A DNA stretch of 64,000 nt from Microbacteriaceae bacterium (GTDB lineage: Bacteria; Actinomycetota; Actinomycetes; Actinomycetales; Microbacteriaceae). Both the position numbers and the translations under genes were made by a program. The notes beneath the pieces were generated by a model, which worked only from the letters and a program-made list of their open reading frames with translations, did not search any database and had not been told where the DNA came from. The stretch lies in NCBI GenBank assembly GCA_031177985.1, contig JAPSJW010000002.1:627693-691692 (forward strand), in the 5' to 3' direction. This document shows, piece by piece, positions 49,818 to 59,991 of the stretch; within the stretch, counting starts at the first letter, position 1, and every line of letters starts with the position of its first letter.

Positions 49818-50693
49818 ATGGTGCTGGATGCGTTGCGCGCGTCGGGTGGCGTCGCTCACCTCTCCTCGATGGTCGCTAGGGGACTGTCGGCGGATGCGGT
49901 GCAGCGGGCGGCCCGGGCAGGTCACGTCCTGAGGGTGCGGCACGGTGTCTACGCCCTGCCGGACGCTCCCACGCAGGTGATCCGAGCAGCGCGCGTGGGA
50001 GGGCGGCTCGCCGGTGCGTCTGCTTCCGCCCACCTCGGACTGTGGGCGGTTCCGGGGAATCGACTCGTCGTCTCCGTGCACCGCACCGCACGACTCCGCG
50101 ATCCCGACTCGGGGTCACCGTTCTCGTCGCGAGCGGACGTGCGCGTGCTCTGGCAGGCGGGGTCGAGCGAGCGTCGCTACGGAGTGGAGGACGCGGCGAC
50201 TGCACTCGTGCAGACGGTCCGTGTGGAGCGGGCCGAGTACGCGCAAGCCGTGGTGGACTCCGCTCTCCGTTGCTCCGTTCTCACCCGACCGCAGATCCTC
50301 GCACTCGCGCACCGGGTGCCGAGGCGCTGCCGTGGAATCCTGCTCGGCGTGGACGGCCGCATGGAGAGCGGCACCGAGAGCGTTCTGCGTGCCCTCCTGC
50401 TCGCCGAGGGGATCGAGGCCCGTCCGCAGCAGCGCATCCCGTTCACCGACCTCGAGCGCGTCGATTTCGTGGTCGGCGACCGGCTCGTGATCGAGGTCGA
50501 CAGCGAGGCGCATCATGGATCCGACGGTCAACGCCGACGCGATCGGAGGCGCGATGCACTGCTCGCCTGTCTCGGGTTCCTGGTGCTTCGGTTCGACTAC
50601 TGGCAGATCATCGAGGAGCCGCAGACGGTGGTGGCGGCGGTCCGCTCGTACGTCGATGCAGGGTTGCACCTCTCCGGTCGTGCGGTCGGCTGA
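49818..50693 (+). CDS. AbiEi-like N terminus fused to DUF559 (VSR-like) nuclease domain
   Basis: A 291-residue protein. The N-terminal ~60 residues (ALRASGGVAHLSSMVARGLSADAVQRAARAGHVLRVRHGVYAL) are the winged-helix of AbiEi antitoxins. The middle is loosely conserved, and residues 190-280 form a DUF559 PD-(D/E)XK nuclease fold (RVDFVVGDRLVIEVDSEAHH, RRRDALLACLGFLVLRFDYWQI) with candidate Asp and Glu ligands. Such single genes are common in actinobacteria and have been grouped with type IV toxin-antitoxins, but no AbiEii toxin gene is adjacent here. The start ATG is the first in frame; there is no strong Shine-Dalgarno sequence. Confidence 0.75.
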   Translation: MVLDALRASGGVAHLSSMVARGLSADAVQRAARAGHVLRVRHGVYALPDAPTQVIRAARVGGRLAGASASAHLGLWAVPGNRLVVSVHRTARLRDPDSGSPFSSRADVRVLWQAGSSERRYGVEDAATALVQTVRVERAEYAQAVVDSALRCSVLTRPQILALAHRVPRRCRGILLGVDGRMESGTESVLRALLLAEGIEARPQQRIPFTDLERVDFVVGDRLVIEVDSEAHHGSDGQRRRDRRRDALLACLGFLVLRFDYWQIIEEPQTVVAAVRSYVDAGLHLSGRAVG

Positions 50694-50828
50694 GGATCAG
50701 TGCGCGACGCTCCGGTCCCTGCAGCGACGCATCCGGAGTGTCCCGCGGTGATCCTCGTCCAGCCGCAGCCCTCCCACCAGCGGCGCCCCGCCGCACCCCT
50801 GAGGGGCGGCCACCCACCCCGCACCCGA

Positions 50829-50834
50829 TACCCT
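50829..50834 (+). promoter_or_regulatory. -10 box for dapA (leaderless)
   Basis: TACCCT; GTG 50842 begins seven bases after the last T. Confidence 0.5.
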
Positions 50835-50841
50835 GGACACC

Positions 50842-51810
50842 GTGTCCGCCTCCAATCCCTTCGGCCAGGTTCTCGTGGCCCTCGTCACGCCGTTCACGGC
50901 CGAGGGCGAAGTGCACTGGGCGGATGTCGAGAAGCACATCGACGACGTCATCACCGCGGGGGCCGACGGCATCGTCGTGACCGGCACCACGGGCGAGACC
51001 AGCACCCTCACCGACCCGGAGAAGATCCGGCTCGTCGAGGTCGGCAAGGATGTCGCCGCGGGTCGCGCGAAGATCATCACGGGCGGCGGCTCCAACGAGA
51101 CCGCGCACGCGATCGAGCTCTACAAGAAGAGCGAGCAGGCCGGCGCAGACGGCGTCATGATCGTCACGCCCTACTACAACAAGCCGACGCAGGCGGGCAT
51201 CCTCACCCACTTCCGGATGATCGCCGACGCGACCGACCTGCCGGTGATCCTCTACGACATCCCCGGCCGCACGGGCGTGCAGATTCGGTACGAGACGATC
51301 CTCCGCGCCGCGAAGCACCCGAACATCCTCGCCGTGAAGGATGCCAAGGGCGACCTCTCCGAGGTCAGCCGGGTGCTCAACCAGACCGACCTCATGTACT
51401 TCGCGGGTGACGACGCCAATGTGCTGCCGACCCTCGCGATCGGCGGCACGGGTCTCATCGGCGTGACGGCGAACATCGCCGCGACGCCGTACCGCGAGAT
51501 CGTCGACGCCGTGAACCGGGGCGACCTGCACGCCGCGACCGCCGAGCACAAGGCGCTCGAGCCGCTCGTGCGCGCCGTGATGACGCACGTCCCCGGTACC
51601 GTCGCAGCCAAGTACATCCTGCACGGCCTCGGCCGCATCCACTCGCCCCGCGTGCGACTGCCGCTCGTGGGTCCGGAGGAGTGGGAGGCCGCCCAGATCG
51701 AGGACGAGCTCGACCTCGTGAAGGACATCGTCGACTTCAGCAACTTCCGCCCCGACCGCAACGCCGCCGCTGGCGGCGCGCTGCCGAAGGTGGCCGGCAC
51801 CACCCGCTAG
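50842..51810 (+). CDS. dapA: 4-hydroxy-tetrahydrodipicolinate synthase
   Basis: A 322-residue (beta/alpha)8 aldolase that condenses pyruvate with aspartate semialdehyde, the first committed step of lysine/diaminopimelate synthesis. The Schiff-base Lys166 lies in ILAVKDAKGDL, the catalytic Tyr139 in ILYDIPGRTG, and VVTGTTGET supplies the substrate Thr pair. The family stretch TPYYNKPTQ is present. Its partner dapB lies about 4 kb upstream. A weak hairpin (GGGGC/GCCCC, about 51820-51836) separates it from the RNase J gene. Confidence 0.95.
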   Translation: MSASNPFGQVLVALVTPFTAEGEVHWADVEKHIDDVITAGADGIVVTGTTGETSTLTDPEKIRLVEVGKDVAAGRAKIITGGGSNETAHAIELYKKSEQAGADGVMIVTPYYNKPTQAGILTHFRMIADATDLPVILYDIPGRTGVQIRYETILRAAKHPNILAVKDAKGDLSEVSRVLNQTDLMYFAGDDANVLPTLAIGGTGLIGVTANIAATPYREIVDAVNRGDLHAATAEHKALEPLVRAVMTHVPGTVAAKYILHGLGRIHSPRVRLPLVGPEEWEAAQIEDELDLVKDIVDFSNFRPDRNAAAGGALPKVAGTTR

Positions 51811-51858
51811 ACGTGACAAGGGGGCGCGAAGCCCCGCCGCATCCGACAGAAGGAACCG

Positions 51859-53535
51859 ATGCCCGACCAGATCAGCATCCCGAAGCCCCTCGACGCAGGA
51901 ACGCTGCGCGTCATCCCGATCGGAGGACTCGGCGAGATCGGCCGCAACATGACGCTCTACGAGCTCGACGGCAAGATCCTCATCGTCGACTGCGGCGTGC
52001 TCTTCCCTGAGGAGCACCAGCCGGGCGTCGACCTGATCCTCCCCGACTTCTCGCCCCTGCGTGACCGACTCGACGACATCCTCGGGGTGGTCCTCACCCA
52101 CGGGCACGAGGACCACATCGGCGCGGTGCCCTACCTGCTGCGGCTGAAGCGCGACATCCCCCTGATCGGCTCGAACCTCACCCTCGCGCTGCTGGAGGCG
52201 AAGCTCAAGGAGCACCGCATCCAGCCGTACACGATGACGGTGAAGGAGGGGCAGCGCGAGCAGCTCGGCCCGTTCGGTCTGGAGTTCGTCGCGGTCAACC
52301 ACTCGATCCCGGATGCGCTGGCGGTCGCGATCGAGACGAGCGCCGGCCGGGTGCTCCACACCGGCGACTTCAAGATGGACCAGCTGCCGCTGGACGACCG
52401 GATCACCGACCTGCGAGCCTTCGCCCGGCTCGGCGAGAAGGGCATCGACCTGTTCCTGCCCGACTCCACGAACGCGGATGTCCCGGGCTTCACGGCGCTC
52501 GAGCGCGACATCGGCCCCGTGCTCGAGTCGGTCATCGCCAAGGCGAAGCGCCGGGTGATCGTCGCGAGCTTCTCGAGCCACGTGCACCGGGTGCAGCAGG
52601 TGCTGGATGCCGCTGTCGCGAACGGACGCCGGGTCGCCCTGATAGGCCGGTCGATGGTACGCAACATGGGCATCGCCGCCGAGCTCGGCTACCTGAAGGT
52701 GCCCGAGGGCGTGCTGATCGATGCGAAGAAGGCCGCCGACCTCCGCGACGACCAGGTCGTCTACATGAGCACCGGCAGCCAGGGCGAGCCGATGGCGGTG
52801 CTCGCGCGGATGGCGAACCTCGACCACCAGATCGAGATCGGCGAGGGCGACACGGTCATCCTCGCGTCGAGCCTCATCCCCGGCAACGAGAACGCCGTCT
52901 ACCGGGTCATCAACGGCCTCACGAAGCTCGGCGCGAAGGTCGTGCACAAGGCGAACGCCCGCGTGCACGTGTCCGGTCACGCTGCGGCGGGCGAGCTGCT
53001 GTACTGCTACAACATCCTGAAGCCGAAGAACGTGCTGCCCGTGCACGGCGAGTGGCGTCACCTGCAGGCGAACGCCGCCCTCGCCATCGACACCGGTGTC
53101 GACCCGCGGAACACGTTCGTGGGGGAGAACGGCATGGTGCTCGACCTGCGCGACGGACACGCCAGGGTCGCAGGCCAGCTCGACCTCGGCTACGTCTACG
53201 TCGACGGCTCGAGCGTCGGCTCGATCACGGATGCGGACCTCAAGGACCGCAGGATCCTCGCCGAGGAGGGGTTCATCTCGATCTTCGTGGCGGTCGACGC
53301 CCAGACCGGCAGGGTGATCGTGGGCCCCGAGATCCAGTCGCGCGGATTCGCCGAGGACGAGTCGGTCTTCGACACCGTGAAGCCGCAGGTCGTGAAGGCT
53401 CTCGCCGAGGCCGCGGAGAACGGGGTGCGCGACACGCACGCCTTCAGCCAGGCGGTGCGCCGCACGGTCGGGCGCTGGGTCAACACGCAGCACCGTCGTC
53501 GTCCGATGATCGTTCCGGTGGTCATCGAGGCCTGA
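51859..53535 (+). CDS. rnj: Ribonuclease J
   Basis: A 558-residue metallo-beta-lactamase-fold ribonuclease with 5'-3' exo- and endonuclease activity in RNA processing. The metal motif HGHEDH is at residues 81-86, followed by the beta-CASP region (IVASFSSHVHRVQQVLDAA, MVRNMGIAAELGYL, STGSQGEPMAVLARMAN) and the His in VSGHAAAGEL. The C-terminal domain is present. In many actinobacteria rnj follows dapA as it does here. The ATG has AGAAGGAA upstream. Confidence 0.95.
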   Translation: MPDQISIPKPLDAGTLRVIPIGGLGEIGRNMTLYELDGKILIVDCGVLFPEEHQPGVDLILPDFSPLRDRLDDILGVVLTHGHEDHIGAVPYLLRLKRDIPLIGSNLTLALLEAKLKEHRIQPYTMTVKEGQREQLGPFGLEFVAVNHSIPDALAVAIETSAGRVLHTGDFKMDQLPLDDRITDLRAFARLGEKGIDLFLPDSTNADVPGFTALERDIGPVLESVIAKAKRRVIVASFSSHVHRVQQVLDAAVANGRRVALIGRSMVRNMGIAAELGYLKVPEGVLIDAKKAADLRDDQVVYMSTGSQGEPMAVLARMANLDHQIEIGEGDTVILASSLIPGNENAVYRVINGLTKLGAKVVHKANARVHVSGHAAAGELLYCYNILKPKNVLPVHGEWRHLQANAALAIDTGVDPRNTFVGENGMVLDLRDGHARVAGQLDLGYVYVDGSSVGSITDADLKDRRILAEEGFISIFVAVDAQTGRVIVGPEIQSRGFAEDESVFDTVKPQVVKALAEAAENGVRDTHAFSQAVRRTVGRWVNTQHRRRPMIVPVVIEA

Positions 53536-53624
53536 GCCCGGTGTGGCAGCCAGACGTCGCCGTACGTCAGATCGTTGGGTGGCGCGTCATCCGCGAGTCT
53601 GATTCACTAACGGCGCGGTGACGC

Positions 53625-53630
53625 TAGCGT
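53625..53630 (+). promoter_or_regulatory. -10 box for export operon
   Basis: TAGCGT, predicted start near 53637, with GGAGG at 53646-53650 ahead of GTG 53656. An in-frame GTG at 53629 lies inside the box and is therefore rejected as the start. Confidence 0.5.
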
Positions 53631-53655
53631 GGCGACGACCGCAGCTGGAGGTTCC

Positions 53656-54666
53656 GTGTCCGTCGCTCGCAAGTGGGTCTTCCCGATCCTCCGTCTCGTG
53701 CTCGTGGCGGCCATCGCCGCCGCGCTCGTGAAGATCGCCTTCTTCCCCGATCGCGCACCCGAGGACGCCGCCGCGGCGCCGTCCGTCGAGCTCGTCGAGC
53801 CGCAGGTGGCGGTCTCAGTCGGCACGGTCCGCAACGACGTGACGGTGCAGGGCACCATCTCGGCGGATGCTCCGGCGCCCGTGAAGGCGACGCTCGCGGG
53901 CGAGGTGCGCGAGGTGCTGGTGCAGGCGGGCGCGACCGTGGAGGCCGATACCGCGCTGCTGCGGATCCGCGCGGAGACCCCGAATCCCGACGGGACGATG
54001 GCGACCAAGTGGTCGACCGTCACGGCGGGTGGCAGGGGAGTGCTCGCGGCGTTCGACGTGCTCGTGGGTCAGGTCGTCGCGGTCGGCGACGAGGTCGGAA
54101 AGGTCGCGCCGCCGTCGTTCTCGGTCAGCGGGCCGCTCACCGCCGAGCAGCAGTACCGGCTGCTCTCTATCCCTGGGGAGGCGACCGTGACGATCAAGGG
54201 CGGACCGGCCCCGTTCACCTGCCCGAACCTGCGCATCTCGAACGGGACGGCGACCGGCGGCACGCCGGATCCGCTCACGGGCGACAGTGGAGGCGGAGGC
54301 GGGACGACGGTGACCTGCTCGGTTCCCGCCGAGGTGCGCGCGTTCGCCGGGCTCCCTGCCGACATCACGATCGCGGGCGGTCTCGCCGAGAACGTGCTCG
54401 TCCTGCCGACGACGGCGGTCGAGGGCGCCGCTGACACGGGCAACGTGCACGTCGTGCTCGAGGACGGCTCCACCGAGGTGCGGCCGGTGAAGCTCGGCCT
54501 CAACGACGGGACCCTCGTGGAGATCAAGGAGGGACTGGCGGAAGGCGACCAGATCCTGGAGTTCGTGCCCGGGGCGCCGTCCGAGCAGCTCGGCCCCGAC
54601 GGGCTTCCGCTTCCCGAGGGCTGCTTCGACGACGGCATGGGCGGCATCATCTGCGAGGAGGGGTGA
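53656..54666 (+). CDS. HlyD/MacA-type periplasmic adaptor subunit
   Basis: A 336-residue membrane-anchored adaptor: an N-terminal signal-anchor (WVFPILRLVLVAAIAAALVKIAFF), then a lipoyl/barrel-type region (VQGTISADAPAPVKATLAGEVREVLVQAGATVEADTALLRI). A flexible Gly/Thr-rich stretch and the C-terminal HlyD-like part (TIAGGLAENVLVLPTTAVEGA, EDGSTEVRPVKLGLNDGTLVEIKEGLAEGDQI) follow. It probably bridges the cell wall for the ABC exporter encoded directly downstream. It overlaps the ATPase gene (GTGA). Gram-positive homologues act with MacB-type permeases; the substrate is unknown. Confidence 0.85.
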   Translation: MSVARKWVFPILRLVLVAAIAAALVKIAFFPDRAPEDAAAAPSVELVEPQVAVSVGTVRNDVTVQGTISADAPAPVKATLAGEVREVLVQAGATVEADTALLRIRAETPNPDGTMATKWSTVTAGGRGVLAAFDVLVGQVVAVGDEVGKVAPPSFSVSGPLTAEQQYRLLSIPGEATVTIKGGPAPFTCPNLRISNGTATGGTPDPLTGDSGGGGGTTVTCSVPAEVRAFAGLPADITIAGGLAENVLVLPTTAVEGAADTGNVHVVLEDGSTEVRPVKLGLNDGTLVEIKEGLAEGDQILEFVPGAPSEQLGPDGLPLPEGCFDDGMGGIICEEG

Positions 54667-55388
54667 GCCTCCTCGAGCTCGGCGGCGTGACCCGCACGGT
54701 CGAGCTGCCCGACGACGAGCCGCTGCACATCCTCCGCGGGGTCGACCTCCGGCTCGAGGTGGGCGACCACGTGAGCATCGTGGGGCGCAGCGGATCGGGC
54801 AAGTCGACGCTGCTGAACATCCTCGGGCTGCTCGACAACCCGACCTCGGGAACGGTGCTGTTCGACGGCGTCGACGTGCGCAGCCTCTCGTCGCGCAGAC
54901 GCGATCTGATGCGCGGTGCCGACGTCGGGTTCATCTTCCAGCAGTTCAACCTGCTGCAGGGCCGCACGGCGCTCGAGAACGTTATGCTCCCGCTGCTCTA
55001 CGCGCGCGGGCGCGACTTCTGGCGGCGCGGGGAGCTCGCCCTGGCGATGCTCGACCGGGTGGGTCTCGCGGCGAGGGCGTCGAGCATGCCCGAGAAGCTC
55101 TCCGGCGGCGAGCAGCAGCGCGTGGCGATCGCGCGGGCGCTCGTGCGGCGTCCGCGTCTCATCCTCGCCGACGAGCCGACCGGTGCCCTCGACGTCGAGA
55201 CCGGCGCGACCGTCATGGCGCTGCTCGACGAGGTCGCCGAGGACTCAGGGGCAGCGCTCGTCACGATCACCCACGACGTCAACGTGGCCGCGCTCGCCCG
55301 GCAGCACTACCGGCTCGACCGGGGTGTGCTGTCGCCGGTGGACGTGCAGCGCGTGATCGCCGTCGCGGGAGCCGGGGCGACCCTGTGA
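54663..55388 (+). CDS. ABC transporter ATP-binding protein (MacB/LolD type)
   Basis: A 241-residue ATPase: Walker [10 protein letters not shown]-loop [27 protein letters not shown], signature LSGGEQQR, Walker B LILADEPT and switch ITHD. GTG start overlapping the adaptor stop. It shares the LolD-like [20 protein letters not shown] loop. It works with the permease that follows by GTGA overlap, completing a MacA-MacB-like trio with the ATPase on a separate chain. Confidence 0.9.
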   Translation: MSLLELGGVTRTVELPDDEPLHILRGVDLRLEVGDHVSIVGRSGSGKSTLLNILGLLDNPTSGTVLFDGVDVRSLSSRRRDLMRGADVGFIFQQFNLLQGRTALENVMLPLLYARGRDFWRRGELALAMLDRVGLAARASSMPEKLSGGEQQRVAIARALVRRPRLILADEPTGALDVETGATVMALLDEVAEDSGAALVTITHDVNVAALARQHYRLDRGVLSPVDVQRVIAVAGAGATL

Positions 55389-56599
55389 GCGGCATCTGGG
55401 GTGCGCTGAACGAGGCCTGGCAGGAGCTGCGCATCCACCGCACCCGGGTGCTCCTGAGCCTGATCGGAGTCGCGGTCGCGGTCGCGGCGATCACCGCGAC
55501 GGTCGGTCTCGGGTCGATCGCACGGCAGGCGCAGATGGAGGTGCAGGAGGCGCAGAGCGGTCGCCCCGCGACGATCGTCTTCTGGGCCTCGAGGACGGAC
55601 GGGCAGGCCATCGAGGCGGATCGGCTGCGGGAGGCCTTCATGGCAGTGGCCGAGCGCTACTCGATCGAGTACGCCTCGATGGACTACATGATGCAGCAGC
55701 AGGTGCAGCTGCCGGACGGCGCCCTCATGGTCGAGTCCCGTGCCGTCGAGCCGATCTTCGGCGAGATGCACAGGGTGCAGACCGTCGAGGGGGAGTGGTT
55801 CACCGAGGCGCATGCCGCGATGCTCGCCCCCGCCGTGATCATCAACGAGGTGCTGTGGGAGCGGCTCGGCTCGCCCGACCTCAGGACCCACCCCACCCTC
55901 GAGCTGCTCGGCGGCACAGACCGGGTGGCGGTGATCACCGGGGTCGTGCGTGCCGAGCCCTGGCAGCGCGAGATGAACACCGGCTACTTGTACATGCTGG
56001 CCGACGACTACCGCTCGATCGTCGACCCCGCGATGCTCGCGAACGTCTACCCCAACCTCGAGGTCTGGGTGCCCGACGACCAGGCGCAGGCGGTGCAGGA
56101 CGTCGTCGTGCGGGACCTGCGGGCGGCACTGGGGGAGAACGCGACGGTCGATGCGGGCCGCAACGACTGGGGCGCATGGCCGCAGGACCCGTTCCTCATC
56201 ATGCAGCTCTTCGTCGCGGGGGTCGCGGCTCTGGTCCTCCTGCTCGGCGCGCTGGGGCTCGTGAACATCTCCTTGGTCACGCTCCGCCAGCGCATCCGCG
56301 AGATCGGCATCCGCCGCAGCTTCGGGGCGACCTCGGGGCGCGTGTTCTTCGCCGTGCTGCTCGAGAGCGTGGTCGGCACGATCGCCGCCGGCGCGGCGGG
56401 CGTCGTCCTCGCGATCCTCATCGTGCGGAACGACTGGCTGCTGGGGATGATGGGCATCGGGAGCGTCGACGCACCGGCGTTCCCGGTAGAGGCGGCGGTG
56501 CTCGGCATGGCCTGCGCGGTCGGCACCGGCGCGGTCGCAGGGCTGCTGCCCGCCCTCTTCGCGATGCGGGTGAAGGTGATCGACGCCATCCGTTTCTGA
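55385..56599 (+). CDS. MacB-like ABC permease (FtsX domain)
   Basis: A 404-residue permease with one N-terminal membrane helix (VLLSLIGVAVAVAAITATVGLG), an extracytoplasmic MacB_PCD domain (about 50-275), and the FtsX bundle near the C terminus (RIREIGIRRSFGATSGRVFFAVLLESVVG, ending MRVKVIDAIRF). The RIREIGIRRSFGA stretch is the usual coupling-helix region. It is the third gene of the adaptor-ATPase-permease operon. The exported substrate may be a peptide, lipid or drug. Confidence 0.9.
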   Translation: MSGIWGALNEAWQELRIHRTRVLLSLIGVAVAVAAITATVGLGSIARQAQMEVQEAQSGRPATIVFWASRTDGQAIEADRLREAFMAVAERYSIEYASMDYMMQQQVQLPDGALMVESRAVEPIFGEMHRVQTVEGEWFTEAHAAMLAPAVIINEVLWERLGSPDLRTHPTLELLGGTDRVAVITGVVRAEPWQREMNTGYLYMLADDYRSIVDPAMLANVYPNLEVWVPDDQAQAVQDVVVRDLRAALGENATVDAGRNDWGAWPQDPFLIMQLFVAGVAALVLLLGALGLVNISLVTLRQRIREIGIRRSFGATSGRVFFAVLLESVVGTIAAGAAGVVLAILIVRNDWLLGMMGIGSVDAPAFPVEAAVLGMACAVGTGAVAGLLPALFAMRVKVIDAIRF

Positions 56600-56644
56600 C
56601 CGCCGCGACGAGTGTCGCTCACAGCCGACGACGGATGCCGCGGG

Positions 56645-56650
56645 TACCGT
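56645..56650 (+). promoter_or_regulatory. -10 box for ftsK (leaderless)
   Basis: TACCGT; ATG 56657 is the predicted +1. Confidence 0.6.
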
Positions 56651-56656
56651 GGCGGC

Positions 56657-59350
56657 ATGGCGACGAGCACCAGGTCGAACGGGCGTGCCCGGACGTCGTC
56701 GACGCGTGCCGCCTCGACGCGCACCCAGGCGACGAAGAAGCTGCCGGCGGTCCCGCCGCCCGACGAGGGCCCGAACCCCCTGGTCAAGCTGTGGATGGGC
56801 CTCGCGCACATCGCGGGCGGCGCGTTCCGCGTGCTCGGCAAGGAGACGCTCGCAAAGGAGGAGCGGCGCGACGGCGTGCCGTTCTTCCTGCTGCTGCTCG
56901 CGATCGGCGGCGCCGTCGTGGAGTGGTTCAATCCGACGTCCGAGGTCGCCATCGCCCTCGACGCCTACACCTTCGGCGGGTTCTTCGGGCGCGTCGCGTA
57001 CGCGCTCCCCGTCATCATGCTGCTGTTCGCGGCCTGGCTGTTCCGCCATCCGTCGAGCGTCCACGACAACACGCGCATCGGCATCGGGCTCGGCATCCTG
57101 CTGGTGAGCATCAGCGCGCTCTGCCACACCTTCGGCGGCGCACCGCAGCCCGCGCAGGGCATGGAGGTGCTCGCGCGCGCGGGCGGCCTGGCGGGCTGGG
57201 TCATGGCGCAGCCGCTGCTCACCCTCGGCGGCCCCTGGCTCGCCGTGCCGCTCGCGATCGTGCTGCTCGTGCTGTCGCTGTTCATCGTCACGAAGACTCC
57301 GCCGAACCGGGTCGGCCCGCGCCTTCGCGAGCTCTACGCGTACCTCTTCGGCGCCCAGCTCGAGGAGACGGAGCAGGCGTCGTCGACGAAGGACGATGCG
57401 GCGGATGCGCCCGAGGGCGACGTCGAGACCGACTCGCTGCCCTGGTGGCGGCGCAACAAGACCCGCCGTGAGGACGACCCCGCGTTCGACACTCCGGTCA
57501 TCGGACGGGATCAGGCGACGGAGATCATCTCCCGCGAACCCGCCAAGGACGAGACGCCGTTCGACGTCGAGCTGCTCGAGGATCTGGCGAAGGCCGAGGA
57601 GGCGGTGCAGCGCTTCACGGGCGACGTCGCCGCGACCGGTCTGCGCGAGGACGGCCCGCCGGCCCCGCTGTCGGGATTCCCCACCACGGCGAGCGAGAAG
57701 GGCGCGGCAGGCGAGTTCGAGCCGCCGCCCGTCGCGTCGGCGCCCGACACCCCGTACCGTCTGCCGTCCGCGGCTCTCCTGACGCCCGGCACTCCGCCGA
57801 AGGCGCGCAGCGCGGCCAACGACGAGGTCGTCGCCTCCCTCACCGGTGTGCTCGACCAGTTCCAGGTCGACGCGAAGGTCACCGGGTTCACTCGAGGCCC
57901 GTCGGTCACCCGATACGAGCTCGAGCTCGCTCCGGGTGTGAAGGTCGAGCGGGTCACGGCGCTCGCCCGCAACATCAGCTACGCCGTCGCGAGCAACGAG
58001 GTGACGATCCTGTCGCCGATCCCGGGCAAGAGCGCAATCGGCGTCGAGATCCCCAACAAGGACCGCGAGATCGTGTCCCTGGGCGACGTGCTGCGCTCGC
58101 CCGCCGCGCACAAGAGCACGCACCCGATGACGATCGGCCTCGGCAAAGACGTCGAGGGCGGGTTCGTGGTCGCGAACCTCGCCAAGATGCCGCACCTGCT
58201 GGTCGCCGGGTCCACCGGCTCGGGCAAGTCGAGCTTCGTCAACTCGATGATCACCTCGGTGCTCATGCGGGCGAAGCCCTCCGAGGTGCGGATGGTGCTG
58301 ATCGACCCGAAGCGCGTGGAGCTGTCGATCTACGCCGGCGTGCCGCACCTGATCACCCCCATCATCACGAACCCGAAGAAGGCGGCCGAAGCGCTCGCCT
58401 GGGTCGTGAAGGAGATGGACATGCGGTACGACGATCTGGCGAGCTTCGGCTTCCGCCACATCGACGACTTCAACCGCGCCGTGGTCGCCGACGAGATCGT
58501 GCTCCCGCCTGGCAGCGAGCGCGTGCTGAAGCCCTACCCGTACCTGCTCGTCGTGGTCGACGAGCTCGCCGACCTGATGATGGTCGCGCCGCGGGATGTC
58601 GAGGACTCGATCGTGCGCATCACCCAGCTCGCCCGCGCCTCCGGCATCCACCTGGTGCTCGCGACCCAGCGGCCGAGCGTCGACGTCGTCACCGGGCTCA
58701 TCAAGGCGAACGTGCCGTCGCGGCTCGCGTTCGCCGTCTCGAGCATGACCGACTCGCGCGTCATCCTCGACCAGCCGGGCGCCGACAAGCTGATCGGGCA
58801 GGGCGACGCGCTCTTCCTCCCGATGGGCGCCTCGAAGGCGATCCGGGTGCAGGGCGCATGGGTCAACGAGAGCGAGGTCGCGACGGTCGTGCAGCACGTC
58901 ATCGGCCAGGCCCGCCCCGATTACCGCGACGACGTCACGCAGGTCGCCGAGAAGAAGCAGATCGACTCCGACATCGGAGACGACCTGGAGCTGCTCCTGG
59001 CGGCTGCCGAGCTCATCGTGAGCACGCAGTTCGGCTCCACCTCGATGCTGCAGCGCAAGCTGCGCGTCGGCTTCGCGAAGGCCGGGCGTCTCATGGACCT
59101 CCTGGAGTCCCGCGAGATCGTCGGGCCCTCCGAGGGCTCCAAGGCCCGCGACGTGCTCGTGACGCCCGAGCAGCTTCCCGGGGTGCTCGCGCGGCTCCGT
59201 GGCGAGGATCCGCCGCCGACTCCTCCCACCCCCAGCAGTGCGGCTTCCGACCCCTACGGGGAGGACGCGGTGGAGCAGCAGTTCGCGGGTTACGATGAGG
59301 GCGACGGCTCTTCGGACGAGGACGCCTGGCAGCTGACCGGCAGGGAGTGA
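56657..59350 (+). CDS. ftsK: FtsK/SpoIIIE-type DNA translocase
   Basis: An 897-residue membrane-anchored ATPase that pumps chromosome ends through the closing septum. An Arg/Thr-rich N terminus precedes four membrane helices (about residues 70-215), then a linker and the motor. Walker A is GSTGSGKS at 518-525, Walker B-like [11 protein letters not shown], and the winged gamma domain is at the C terminus ([42 protein letters not shown]). The ATG at 56657 coincides with the predicted transcript start; the frame stays open upstream without a good start. The 3' end overlaps pgsA by four bases (GTGA). Confidence 0.95.
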   Translation: MATSTRSNGRARTSSTRAASTRTQATKKLPAVPPPDEGPNPLVKLWMGLAHIAGGAFRVLGKETLAKEERRDGVPFFLLLLAIGGAVVEWFNPTSEVAIALDAYTFGGFFGRVAYALPVIMLLFAAWLFRHPSSVHDNTRIGIGLGILLVSISALCHTFGGAPQPAQGMEVLARAGGLAGWVMAQPLLTLGGPWLAVPLAIVLLVLSLFIVTKTPPNRVGPRLRELYAYLFGAQLEETEQASSTKDDAADAPEGDVETDSLPWWRRNKTRREDDPAFDTPVIGRDQATEIISREPAKDETPFDVELLEDLAKAEEAVQRFTGDVAATGLREDGPPAPLSGFPTTASEKGAAGEFEPPPVASAPDTPYRLPSAALLTPGTPPKARSAANDEVVASLTGVLDQFQVDAKVTGFTRGPSVTRYELELAPGVKVERVTALARNISYAVASNEVTILSPIPGKSAIGVEIPNKDREIVSLGDVLRSPAAHKSTHPMTIGLGKDVEGGFVVANLAKMPHLLVAGSTGSGKSSFVNSMITSVLMRAKPSEVRMVLIDPKRVELSIYAGVPHLITPIITNPKKAAEALAWVVKEMDMRYDDLASFGFRHIDDFNRAVVADEIVLPPGSERVLKPYPYLLVVVDELADLMMVAPRDVEDSIVRITQLARASGIHLVLATQRPSVDVVTGLIKANVPSRLAFAVSSMTDSRVILDQPGADKLIGQGDALFLPMGASKAIRVQGAWVNESEVATVVQHVIGQARPDYRDDVTQVAEKKQIDSDIGDDLELLLAAAELIVSTQFGSTSMLQRKLRVGFAKAGRLMDLLESREIVGPSEGSKARDVLVTPEQLPGVLARLRGEDPPPTPPTPSSAASDPYGEDAVEQQFAGYDEGDGSSDEDAWQLTGRE

Positions 59351-59991
59351 ACGTGGCTACCGAGCCCGCGGGTCTTCCCTCCCGTCAGAACCCCATGCGG
59401 GGCCGCGTGGTGCGAGACGGGGACACCCAGGCCAGCGCCGGGAACCTGGCGAACATCATCACGGTCATCCGCATCCTGCTCGCGCCGGTCTTCATCTGGA
59501 TGCTGCTGGCGGATGCGGGCGAGCTGGGCACCCTCCGGTACCTCGCCGCCGGTCTTTTCGTGCTGGCGATCGTCACGGACAGCGTCGACGGCATCCTCGC
59601 CCGGCGCCAGAACCTCGTCACCGACTTCGGCAAGATCCTCGACCCGATCGCCGACAAGGTGCTCACCGGCGGAGCGCTCGTCGCGCTGTCGATCCTCGCC
59701 GAGCTGCCGTGGTGGGTGACCGCCGTCATCCTCGTCCGGGAGCTCGGCATCACCGCGTTCCGCATGGCGGTGCTGCGCGACCGGGTCATCCCGGCCTCCC
59801 GCGGCGGCAAGCTCAAGACCGTGGTGCAGGCCGTCGCCATCTCCTTCGCCCTCGTTCCTCTCGCCTCCGTGCTGGGCGACTGGGTCGCCTGGCTGAACGG
59901 CGCCCTCATGACGGCGGCCGTCGTGCTCACCGTGCTGACCGGCATCGACTACCTGGTGCAGGCCTGGCGGCAGAACCGGGGCGGGCGGTGA
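59347..59991 (+). CDS. pgsA: CDP-diacylglycerol-glycerol-3-phosphate 3-phosphatidyltransferase
   Basis: A 214-residue integral membrane enzyme making phosphatidylglycerophosphate. The CDP-alcohol phosphotransferase motif DGxxARxxxxxxxxGxxxDxxxD reads [24 protein letters not shown]. Multiple membrane segments surround it. A hydrophilic N terminus of about 30 residues precedes the first helix. The GTG at 59347 overlaps the ftsK stop, so it is translationally coupled to it, and the stop in turn overlaps cinA. Confidence 0.93.
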   Translation: MNVATEPAGLPSRQNPMRGRVVRDGDTQASAGNLANIITVIRILLAPVFIWMLLADAGELGTLRYLAAGLFVLAIVTDSVDGILARRQNLVTDFGKILDPIADKVLTGGALVALSILAELPWWVTAVILVRELGITAFRMAVLRDRVIPASRGGKLKTVVQAVAISFALVPLASVLGDWVAWLNGALMTAAVVLTVLTGIDYLVQAWRQNRGGR

